Assembly: GCA_017627115.1 (NCBI GenBank)
Contig: JAGAHK010000113.1
Coordinates: forward strand, 1-5,508
Reading direction: 5' to 3'
Length of the DNA: 5,508 nucleotides
Source of the DNA: Bacillota bacterium
GTDB taxonomy: Bacteria > Bacillota > Clostridia > Lachnospirales > CAG-274
This document shows, one piece after another, positions 1-5,508 of this stretch. Numbering within the stretch: position 1 is the stretch's first letter; the number at the start of each line of letters is the position of its first letter. The notes under the pieces are model-generated. The model ran no database searches, was not told the DNA's origin, and was given only the letters and a program-made list of their open reading frames with translations. Position numbers and translations under genes: made by a program.

Positions 1-23
1 AAAAACTCAAAAAAATAAAAACA

Positions 24-52
24 TTTACAACATAATTTTTTTATGCTATACT
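24..52 (+). promoter_or_regulatory. Sigma-A-type promoter with extended -10, upstream of the asp23-nusB-xse-isp-dxs gene string
   Basis: The -35 box is TTTACA at 24-29 (consensus TTGACA, one mismatch). The -10 box is TATACT at 47-52 (consensus TATAAT, one mismatch). The spacer is exactly 17 nt. A TGC triplet at 44-46 directly before the -10 makes it an extended -10 element. Bases 1-20 are almost all A, which could act as an UP-like element for the RNA polymerase alpha subunit (inference). The start point would fall near 58-60, giving a leader of about 43 nt before the ATG at 103. I see no stable hairpin or riboswitch-sized fold in that leader, and no obvious operator. It is the best promoter candidate in the window and probably drives the whole gene string. 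Confidence 0.72.
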
Positions 53-102
53 ATAAGATAGAATAATTATGTGCATTAATATAAATAAGGGAGGTTTGAC
101 TT

Positions 103-468
103 ATGGAAACCGAGAAAAACGAAAAAAAGGGTGCTGTACAAATATCGGAAGAAGTTATTGCGGTCATAGCTGCAACAGCCGCTAAAGAAGTAGATGGTGT
201 TGCAAAACTCGTGCCGATAACAAGCGGTCTTTTATTCGGTAAAAAACAGAGCAAAACAAAAGGCATTGAACTTGATATAACCGATAATGAGGTGAATTTC
301 AATGTCAGTATCATGGCTCTTTATAACTATAAATTGCGCGAAGTTGCACAAAAAGTGCAGAATAATATAAAAGATGCGGTCGAAACCATGACAGGGCTTA
401 AAACTAACGTGATAAACATCATTATTGTGGATATTGAGTTCGGTGATGCCGCACCGGCTGCGGAATAA
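103..468 (+). CDS. Asp23/Gls24 family (DUF322) envelope stress response protein, YqhY-like
   Basis: This 121-residue cytoplasmic protein belongs to the Asp23/Gls24 family. Its core begins with the family signature around residues 10-36 (GAVQISEEVIAVIAATAAKE, then VDGVAKL). A basic Gly/Lys stretch follows (LLFGKKQSKTKG, about 43-54), then the beta-rich segment IELDITDNEVNFNVSI and a helix (YKLREVAQKVQNNIKDAV), ending in a strand (NVINIIIVDIEF) and a short Ala/Glu tail. There is no signal peptide or membrane segment. The start is supported by AAGGGAGG at 87-94, 8 nt before the ATG. The position directly before nusB matches B. subtilis yqhY, linked in that species to acetyl-CoA carboxylase and lipid homeostasis. 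A paralogue acting in envelope stress cannot be excluded. Family assignment is firm; the exact role is inferred from gene order. Confidence 0.93.
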   Translation: METEKNEKKGAVQISEEVIAVIAATAAKEVDGVAKLVPITSGLLFGKKQSKTKGIELDITDNEVNFNVSIMALYNYKLREVAQKVQNNIKDAVETMTGLKTNVINIIIVDIEFGDAAPAAE

Positions 469-479
469 GGAGAACAGAA

Positions 480-977
480 ATGAGCAGAAAAACGGCAAGG
501 AAACATATTCTTAATATTATTTTTCAGGCGGAGTTTGATGTCGATACGGCTATCGAACAGATAAGTGCAGCTTATGATAAAGAATACAGGTTTACTGAAG
601 ATGTTTCGGATGATTATGTAAGTGACGAAAAGCTTGTTAAAATGGATGACGACAGAATAAAAAAACTGCGCACCATGCACAATGCCGATAAAAAATTTAT
701 ACTTGAAGAAGCAAAGGGCATTACGGAAAATAAAGAAAAGATAGATGAAATAATAGCATCCGGGCTTGAGAACTGGAATATAGAACGTCTGTCTAAAGTC
801 GATCTTTCAATACTGCGAATAGCTGTATATGAGATAGTTTTTTCGGATGATATCCCCAATGCGGTAGCTGCGAGCGAGGCTGTACAGCTTGCGGCCATGT
901 TCAGTGAGGACAAAGCACCGAAGTTTATAAACGGCGTTTTGGGAAATGTGATAAAAAAGGTGGAAAATGCAGGTTAA
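480..977 (+). CDS. nusB: Transcription antitermination factor NusB
   Basis: NusB pairs with NusE (ribosomal protein S10) on boxA RNA to keep RNA polymerase processive, chiefly on rRNA operons. The N-terminus carries the family's basic first helix (SRKTARKHILNIIFQAEF, residues 2-19). The C-terminal half is clearly NusB: ENWNIERLSKVDLSILRIAV, YEI, a DIPNAVAASEAVQLA segment and KFINGVLGNV near residues 149-158. At 165 residues it is longer than B. subtilis (about 131) or E. coli (139) NusB. The excess lies between the first and following helices, about residues 32-66, where 11 of the 26 residues 33-58 are Asp or Glu. The ATG has AAGGAG at 467-472, overlapping the upstream stop, with 7-nt spacing. 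The last 11 nt overlap xseA, implying translational coupling. Confidence 0.95.
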   Translation: MSRKTARKHILNIIFQAEFDVDTAIEQISAAYDKEYRFTEDVSDDYVSDEKLVKMDDDRIKKLRTMHNADKKFILEEAKGITENKEKIDEIIASGLENWNIERLSKVDLSILRIAVYEIVFSDDIPNAVAASEAVQLAAMFSEDKAPKFINGVLGNVIKKVENAG

Positions 978-2187
978 TGTATACACGGTCTCACAGATAA
1001 ACGGTTACATAAAAAGAGTATTTGAAAATGATGTTTTTCTTTCCGATCTGTATATCGAAGGCGAAATATCCAATTTCAAACCACATTCAAGCGGACATCT
1101 TTATTTCAGTTTAAAGGATAAAACAGGCAGCGTTGACTGTGTTATGTTCCGCAGTGATGCTTTCGGGCTTTCGTTCGTGCCCGAAAACGGCATGGGCGTG
1201 CTTGTGAGGGGCAGGGTATCGCTCTATGAAAAAACGGGCAGATATCAGCTCTATGTAAGCTATATGCAGCCACAGGGCATGGGGATGCTCCATATTGCTT
1301 TTGAACAGCTTAAAGCTAAATTGCAGGCGGAAGGCTTGTTTGATATGGCTTTCAAAAAGCCCATACCCGAATTTCCCGAGACTGTAGCGGTCATAACAAG
1401 CCCCACGGGTGCAGCTGTGCGCGATATTATAAAAGTTGCACGGCACAGAAATCCGTCTGTCAGGCTTGTTATAGTTCCCGTGCTTGTACAGGGCGAAAAT
1501 GCAGCGGCGGATATAGCACGCGGCATTGAAAAGGTCAACCGTTGGGGCGGTGCAGATACAATAATTGTCGGCCGCGGCGGCGGTTCGGCAGAAGATTTGT
1601 GGGCGTTTAACGAAGAAATAGTTGCAAGAGCGATCTTTGCCTCGGATATCCCCATTATATCTGCGGTCGGCCATGAGGTCGATTTCACCATTGCCGATTT
1701 TGTTGCGGATATGAGAGCGGCTACTCCGTCAAATGCTGCCGAAATAGCGGTTCCTGCATCACAGCCTTTGGATAAGCGCAACAAGACAGCATATGAAAGG
1801 ATAAACAATGCAATGGCGGTCAGACTTTCCAATGTCGGTATGCGGCTTTCTCATGCAATGAGCAGACCCGGCATGCGGCGTCCGCTTGACAGGATATACA
1901 ATTTGCAGCTATATCTTGAAAATATGCTTGAAAACATAGAGAAAAAAACTGTCGGTGATATGGAACTGAAAAGCGCACGCTTTGAGAAAAGCTTGTTTGC
2001 CGTAGAAAGCCTTTCACCGCTGAATGTTGTGAAGAGGGGTTATATGCTTGCTTTTGACAAAAAAGATAAGCTTATAACAAATATAGATGATGTAAAAGTT
2101 GATGATGTTATTGCTCTTGAAGCCAAAGGCGGCAGGATAAGCGCCGAAGTTAAGGCAATAGAGCACGGAGGAAAATATGGCAGCTAA
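967..2187 (+). CDS. xseA: Exodeoxyribonuclease VII large subunit XseA
   Basis: XseA is the catalytic subunit of exonuclease VII, which degrades single-stranded DNA from both ends to oligonucleotides; it works with several copies of XseB. The N-terminal OB-fold covers about residues 1-95, with YTVSQINGYIKRVFE, EGEISNFK and GHLYFSLKD followed by a VMF motif. The catalytic domain follows: VITSPTGAAVRDI (about 142-154, with D153), VGRGGGSAEDLWAFNEE (201-217, with R203), and SAVGHEVDFTIADFVADMRA (232-251, with H236 and D239). A helical, coiled-coil-like arm then leads to the family's C-terminal LSPLNVVKRGY (349-359). At 406 residues it is shorter than E. coli XseA (456); the helical arm looks like the shortened part. 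The ATG overlaps the end of nusB by 11 nt, with a GGTGG ribosome site inside nusB at 959-963, rather close to the start. Confidence 0.97.
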   Translation: MQVNVYTVSQINGYIKRVFENDVFLSDLYIEGEISNFKPHSSGHLYFSLKDKTGSVDCVMFRSDAFGLSFVPENGMGVLVRGRVSLYEKTGRYQLYVSYMQPQGMGMLHIAFEQLKAKLQAEGLFDMAFKKPIPEFPETVAVITSPTGAAVRDIIKVARHRNPSVRLVIVPVLVQGENAAADIARGIEKVNRWGGADTIIVGRGGGSAEDLWAFNEEIVARAIFASDIPIISAVGHEVDFTIADFVADMRAATPSNAAEIAVPASQPLDKRNKTAYERINNAMAVRLSNVGMRLSHAMSRPGMRRPLDRIYNLQLYLENMLENIEKKTVGDMELKSARFEKSLFAVESLSPLNVVKRGYMLAFDKKDKLITNIDDVKVDDVIALEAKGGRISAEVKAIEHGGKYGS

Positions 2188-2410
2188 AAAACAGAGTTTT
2201 GAAGAAGCACTTGCAAGGCTTGAAGAGATAGCGGCGCTTATGGACAGCAGCGAAACAGGTCTTGAAGAGAGCGTAAAGCTTTATAAAGAAGGTGTTGCGC
2301 TTTCTGCGGACTGCGCAAAAAAGCTTACAAAGGCGCGTCAGGAAGTTACCGAACTTAAAGAGACTGCCGACGGCGTTTTTAAAATGATAGATTTTGATAC
2401 CGAGGAGTGA
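2177..2410 (+). CDS. xseB: Exodeoxyribonuclease VII small subunit XseB
   Basis: XseB is the small helical subunit that binds the coiled-coil arm of XseA and is needed for exonuclease VII function and for limiting XseA toxicity in E. coli. The 77-residue protein has the family pattern: SFEEALARLEEIAALMDSSE, then TGLEESVKLYKEGVALSADC and AKKLTKARQEVTELKE, which predict two antiparallel helices. Its length is typical. The ATG lies inside the end of xseA with an 11-nt overlap and is preceded by CGGAGGAAA (2166-2174), a good ribosome site, so both subunits should be made together. Its stop TGA at 2408-2410 lies beside the GAGGAG that serves the next gene. Confidence 0.96.
   Translation: MAAKKQSFEEALARLEEIAALMDSSETGLEESVKLYKEGVALSADCAKKLTKARQEVTELKETADGVFKMIDFDTEE
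2402..2407 (+). promoter_or_regulatory. Ribosome binding site that decides the ispA start
   Basis: GAGGAG at 2402-2407 lies 8 nt before an in-frame TTG at 2416, near-ideal spacing. The longer reading frame's GTG at 2407 overlaps this same GAGGAG and has no other Shine-Dalgarno-like sequence upstream. The TTG at 2416 is therefore the more likely start. The site sits in the last codons of xseB, favouring reinitiation by ribosomes that finish xseB. Confidence 0.7.
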
Positions 2411-2415
2411 GTGAT

Positions 2416-3285
2416 TTGAGCGATACAAAAACGCTTATTGAGAATATAAACAAGGCGCTTTCGGATTATCTTGAACCAAGATACCCCGAAAAAATATATG
2501 AGGCTATGGGCTACAGCGTTATGGCAGGCGGCAAAAGACTGCGCCCTGTACTTGTTTTGCTTGCGTGCCGTGCGGCAGGCGGCAAAGATGAAGATGCAAT
2601 GCCCTTTGCCTGTGCTATGGAAATGATACATACTTATTCGCTTATACATGACGATCTGCCCGCTATGGATAATGATGATCTTCGCAGGGGCAGACCTACC
2701 TGTCATAAACAGTTTGACGAGGCCACGGCTATTCTTGCAGGCGACTGTCTCCTTGGCTACGCTTTTGAGACTATGCTTGATAAGGCAAGCGAAGATTTTG
2801 ACAAAAAATATGTCAAAGCGATGAAAGTGATAGCACAATTGAGCGGTACAAAGGGAATGCTTGTGGGTCAGGTCGTTGACGTTGACAGCGAGGGCAAGAA
2901 AATAAGCGCCGAAACGCTTGAATATATACACCGCAACAAAACAGGCGGTCTTATCAAGGCTGCACTTATGGCGGGAGGTATTATAGGCGGCGCAGATGAG
3001 GATACCGTAAATCTTTTGGAAAGCATTGGCGAGGATGTTGGTCTTGCATTCCAGATAAAGGATGATATACTTGATGTGACAAGCACGGCGGAAGTGCTTG
3101 GCAAACCGATATTAAGCGATGAAAAGAACGAAAAGGTGACATATGTTTCTCTTTACGGTCTTGAAAAGGCACAGCAGGAATATCTGCGAATAACAAATTC
3201 CGCACTTGAAAATACAAAAAAACTCGGCGAGGCGGCAAAACCTCTGTATGACTATATCGCAAGCCTGACCGACAGAATAAAATAG
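2416..3285 (+). CDS. ispA: Polyprenyl synthetase, farnesyl-diphosphate synthase type (IspA)
   Basis: This cytosolic trans-prenyltransferase most likely condenses dimethylallyl and geranyl diphosphate with isopentenyl diphosphate to give C15 farnesyl diphosphate. From the TTG start it is 289 residues, normal for the family. It shows GGKRLRP at 38-44 (substrate-binding K40 and R43), and the first aspartate-rich motif DDLPAMD at 79-85 followed by RRGRPTCH. It also has NKTGG at 174-178 and the second aspartate motif FQIKDDILD with DDILD at 216-220. The first motif has four residues between the Asp pair and the last Asp, the bacterial (type II) FPP synthase pattern. Y74, five residues before it, is a bulky chain-length position, fitting a short product. 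A geranylgeranyl product cannot be ruled out. A GTG at 2407 would add three residues. Its product feeds undecaprenyl and other prenyl-lipid synthesis. Confidence 0.93.
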   Translation: MSDTKTLIENINKALSDYLEPRYPEKIYEAMGYSVMAGGKRLRPVLVLLACRAAGGKDEDAMPFACAMEMIHTYSLIHDDLPAMDNDDLRRGRPTCHKQFDEATAILAGDCLLGYAFETMLDKASEDFDKKYVKAMKVIAQLSGTKGMLVGQVVDVDSEGKKISAETLEYIHRNKTGGLIKAALMAGGIIGGADEDTVNLLESIGEDVGLAFQIKDDILDVTSTAEVLGKPILSDEKNEKVTYVSLYGLEKAQQEYLRITNSALENTKKLGEAAKPLYDYIASLTDRIK

Positions 3286-3295
3286 GTATATTTTT

Positions 3296-3745
3296 ATGGT
3301 TTATTTACAGCAGTTTTTCAGTAATAAAATAATCGGCATTTCGGCGCTTGCATGGCTTATAGCACAGATAATAAAAATAATAATCGACCTTATACGTACA
3401 AAGTCGCTTGATTGGAAACTTATTACATCATCGGGCGGTATGCCGAGTTCTCACAGCTCTTTTGTGACAAGTCTTGCAACTTCAATAGGGCTTACGCAGG
3501 GATTTGACAGTTCGCAGTTTGCAATAACCTTCGTCCTTTGTATGGTGGTCATGTACGATGCCGCAGGTGTAAGGCGCGCGGCAGGCAAACAGGCTGCGGT
3601 CATCAACGATATTGCCGATATACTCGAAAACTACGGTTTTCGTATGGACGAAAATCTGAAAGAACTTCTCGGACATACTCCTGTGGAAGTTGCGGCAGGC
3701 GCAGCTCTGGGTATTGTTTTATCGGTGGCAATGAATTTATTATGA
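3296..3745 (+). CDS. Divergent PAP2 family (DUF212, YuiD-like) integral membrane protein
   Basis: This 149-residue membrane protein belongs to DUF212, a family distantly related to PAP2 acid phosphatases and vanadium haloperoxidases. Hydrophobic segments lie at about residues 9-31, 75-87 and 131-149. Family motifs are complete: DWKLITSSGGMPSSHSS (the GGMPSSHS part at 47-54, with H53, resembles the PSGH motif of PAP2 enzymes), YDAAGVRRAAGKQAAVIND (87-105, with D88, R93, R94), and ELLGHTPVEV (123-132, with H127 and E131). It resembles B. subtilis YuiD. No reaction is known for certain; a lipid or prenyl phosphatase role is inferred from motifs and from its place between ispA and dxs. It starts 10 nt after the ispA stop; the ribosome site is weak (only AGG at 3284-3286), suggesting dependence on ispA translation. 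Confidence 0.93.
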   Translation: MVYLQQFFSNKIIGISALAWLIAQIIKIIIDLIRTKSLDWKLITSSGGMPSSHSSFVTSLATSIGLTQGFDSSQFAITFVLCMVVMYDAAGVRRAAGKQAAVINDIADILENYGFRMDENLKELLGHTPVEVAAGAALGIVLSVAMNLL

Positions 3746-3786
3746 TACTTTTTAGATAGAATAAATTAGGAAAAGAGGGATATTCC
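3746..3786 (+). other. Short intergenic spacer carrying the dxs ribosome binding site
   Basis: This 41-nt AT-rich spacer is the longest gap between genes in the string. It contains a strong ribosome site (GAGGG at 3775-3779, 7 nt before the dxs ATG). I see no inverted repeat followed by a T-run, so no intrinsic terminator. A weak TATTAT at 3738-3743 with TTGTTT at 3714-3719 (18-nt spacer) could be an internal promoter but lies inside coding sequence and is not convincing. Confidence 0.6.
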
Positions 3787-5508
3787 ATGGGATATCTTGA
3801 TAAAATTAATTCTCCCAAAGACCTGAAAAAACTTGATCTTAAACAACTTGGACTGCTTGCGGATGAAATACGCGAATTTCTTGTAAACAGCGTGGCACAG
3901 ACGGGCGGACATCTTTCGTCAAATCTCGGCGTTGTCGAGCTTACACTTGCACTTCATTATTGTTTCAATTGCCCGCGCGACAAGTTTGTTTGGGATGTGG
4001 GACATCAGGCTTATGTACATAAATTGCTGACAGGCAGAAAAGAAGATTTTAAAACTTTGCGCCGTTTTGGCGGTATGAGCGGTTTTCCGCGTCCGTCGGA
4101 AAGTGAGTATGATGCGTTTACGGCAGGGCACAGTTCTACGTCGGTATCGGCTGCACTCGGCATTGCAAATGCACGCGATATGCGCGGTGAAAGCTATAAT
4201 GTCGTGGCAGTGCTCGGCGACGGAGCAATGTCGGGCGGTATGGTTTATGAGGCTCTCAATAACGCAGGTCAGCTAAAAACAAAAATGCTTGTGGTCCTCA
4301 ACGATAACCAGATGTCCATATCCGCAAATGTCGGAGCAATGAGCAATTATCTTACCCAATTGCGCATTGCCCCGAAGTATATGTCGGCGAAGAATGATGT
4401 TAAGAAAACGCTTAGCAAAGTTCCCGTAATAGGCAGCGGTATGTCAAACTTTATCGGACGAACAAAAGAGGGTATCAAGCATACCATTTTGCCGAATGTT
4501 ATGTTTGAGCAGCTTGGCATGACTTATGTCGGCCCTGTTGACGGACATGATATAAAACTTATGGTACAGCTGATAAATCAGATAAAAAAGATTGACGAGC
4601 CTGTTTTGCTGCACGTTGTTACAAAAAAAGGCAAGGGATATGCACCTGCGGAAGAAAACCCGAGCAAGTTCCACGGCATTGGCAAATTTGACCCGAAAAC
4701 GGGAGAATTGCTTGTAAAAAACAGTGCCATGACCTATTCAAAGGTCTTTGGAAAAAAACTTGTACAGCTTGCCGCAAAGCATAAGGAGATCTGCGCGGTA
4801 ACGGCGGCTATGCCTTCGGGTACGGGTCTCGACCAGTTTGCGGCAGAATATCCAAAGCGTTTTTTTGATGTCGGCATTGCGGAAGAACACGCAGTCACGT
4901 TCTGCGGCGGCCTTGCAAAAGGCGGCTGTCTGCCTGTATTTGCGGTATACTCCACATTTTTGCAGCGCGGCTATGATCAGCTTATCCACGATATTTGTAT
5001 ACAGGAACTGCCTTTTATTCTTGCAATAGACAGGGCAGGCATTGTAGGTGATGACGGTGAGACTCATCAGGGTATATTCGATATATCTTTTTTGAATACT
5101 ATACCGAATATGACCGTAATGGCACCCAAAAACCGCAAAGAACTCGAAGATATGCTTGAATTCGCGGTAGAAGCAAAACGTCCGATAGCAATAAGATATC
5201 CGCGCGGCAAGGCATCGGAAATATATGTGGATATTTGTTCGCCTGTGGAATACGGTAAAAGCGAGACGATCTTCAAGGGTAAAGATATTGCTTTAGTTAG
5301 TTTCGGCGCAGCTGTTGAAGAAGCTGCCGCTGCTTATGATATGCTTAAAGCCGACGGCATTGAGCCAACGCTTATAAATGCAAGGTTTTCTTCTCCTGTT
5401 GATATTAAAATGGCTGAAGATCTTTATAAAAATTATAAATATGTATTTACGATAGAAGATAATGTACTGCGCGGCGGCTTTGGTTCCGTTATTGCCCAGA
5501 CCTTTGAA
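3787..5508 (+). CDS. dxs: 1-deoxy-D-xylulose-5-phosphate synthase (Dxs), C-terminus beyond the window
   Basis: Dxs is the thiamine-diphosphate enzyme that joins pyruvate and glyceraldehyde 3-phosphate, releasing CO2, to start the MEP pathway. I translated 574 codons without a stop; the family is about 620 residues, so some 45 are missing past the right edge. This is a window edge, not a broken gene. The N-terminal domain has GGHLSSNLGVVELT (H42), WDVGHQAY (H73), AGHSSTS (H115), and the cofactor motif GDGAMSGG (144-151) closed by NDN (172-174). The central transketolase domain (from about 312) has DVGIAEEHAVTF with catalytic E366, DRAG with R416, DGETHQG with H427, and RYPRG with R470. The C-terminal domain starts near 490. 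These match E. coli residues H49, H80, N181, E370 and H431. No key residue is missing. The ATG has GAGGG 7 nt upstream. It is likely the last gene seen here of the same operon. Confidence 0.97.
   Translation, partial: MGYLDKINSPKDLKKLDLKQLGLLADEIREFLVNSVAQTGGHLSSNLGVVELTLALHYCFNCPRDKFVWDVGHQAYVHKLLTGRKEDFKTLRRFGGMSGFPRPSESEYDAFTAGHSSTSVSAALGIANARDMRGESYNVVAVLGDGAMSGGMVYEALNNAGQLKTKMLVVLNDNQMSISANVGAMSNYLTQLRIAPKYMSAKNDVKKTLSKVPVIGSGMSNFIGRTKEGIKHTILPNVMFEQLGMTYVGPVDGHDIKLMVQLINQIKKIDEPVLLHVVTKKGKGYAPAEENPSKFHGIGKFDPKTGELLVKNSAMTYSKVFGKKLVQLAAKHKEICAVTAAMPSGTGLDQFAAEYPKRFFDVGIAEEHAVTFCGGLAKGGCLPVFAVYSTFLQRGYDQLIHDICIQELPFILAIDRAGIVGDDGETHQGIFDISFLNTIPNMTVMAPKNRKELEDMLEFAVEAKRPIAIRYPRGKASEIYVDICSPVEYGKSETIFKGKDIALVSFGAAVEEAAAAYDMLKADGIEPTLINARFSSPVDIKMAEDLYKNYKYVFTIEDNVLRGGFGSVIAQTFE

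Noticed and set aside
53..102. Possible riboswitch or regulatory hairpin in the leader of the first gene
   Set aside because: The predicted leader is only about 43 nt, AT-rich, and shows no paired arms beyond trivial short palindromes such as ATTAAT.
1111..1674. Minus-strand open frame of 187 codons opposite xseA
   Set aside because: A second antisense shadow in another frame of the same gene, rich in Cys, Tyr, His and Phe and without family resemblance.
1260..1832. Minus-strand open frame of 190 codons opposite xseA
   Set aside because: It lies wholly inside xseA, whose family motifs are unmistakable. The translation is Ser/Ala/Thr-rich with no recognisable domain, as expected for the antisense shadow of a coding frame, and I saw no convincing ribosome site or start context.
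2338..2931. Minus-strand open frame of 197 codons opposite xseB and ispA
   Set aside because: It spans the junction of two well-supported genes and its translation has no domain-like pattern; it is explained by the low stop density of the complementary strand.
3714..3743. Possible internal promoter before dxs (TTGTTT, 18-nt spacer, TATTAT)
   Set aside because: Both boxes have mismatches, the spacer is off optimum and both lie in coding sequence, where such AT-rich matches arise by chance.
3538..3759. Plus-strand frame of 73 codons inside the DUF212 gene
   Set aside because: An out-of-frame reading of a gene with intact family motifs; the Arg/Cys/Gly-rich product is typical of a frame shadow.
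5460..5508. Truncated dxs as a possible pseudogene
   Set aside because: The reading frame is open to the last base with every catalytic motif present; the missing C-terminal residues simply lie outside the window.

Overview
The window is a compact, one-strand block of bacterial housekeeping genes. Everything reads on the + strand: an Asp23/Gls24-family gene, nusB, xseA, xseB, a farnesyl-diphosphate-synthase-type polyprenyl synthetase (ispA), a DUF212 'divergent PAP2' membrane protein, and dxs, which runs off the right edge. The order resembles the Bacillus subtilis block yqhY-nusB-folD-xseA-xseB-ispA-dxs. Together with strong AGGAGG-type ribosome binding sites and moderate-to-low GC, this points to a Firmicute. 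Frequent ATA (Ile) and AAA codons alongside CGC/GGC, the lack of folD, and the DUF212 gene suggest a clostridial anaerobe, perhaps near Ruminococcus/Oscillospiraceae. That placement is an inference, not a determination.

Layout: bases 1-102 are an AT-rich intergenic leader with one convincing sigma-A-type promoter (TTTACA, 17-nt spacer, extended TGC-TATACT) behind an A-rich stretch. Genes then follow almost without gaps: asp23-like 103-468, nusB 480-977, xseA 967-2187 (11-nt overlap), xseB 2177-2410 (11-nt overlap), ispA from a TTG at 2416 to 3285, DUF212 3296-3745, and dxs 3787 to beyond 5508. No terminator-like hairpin with a T-run was seen between the genes, so a single operon is likely. 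No non-coding stretch exceeds about 100 bases.

How the genes work together: NusB is a transcription antitermination factor needed for rRNA operons. XseA and XseB are the large and small subunits of exodeoxyribonuclease VII. Dxs makes 1-deoxy-D-xylulose 5-phosphate, the entry point of the MEP isoprenoid pathway. IspA condenses the resulting C5 units into farnesyl diphosphate, the precursor of undecaprenyl phosphate and other prenyl lipids. The DUF212 protein, with PAP2-like phosphatase motifs, sits between the two isoprenoid genes and is the most suggestive functional neighbour.

I found no mobile element, CRISPR array, tRNA/rRNA or riboswitch, and no strong sign of an undescribed system. The points most worth a second look are the DUF212 gene between ispA and dxs, and an acidic insertion of roughly 30 residues in NusB.
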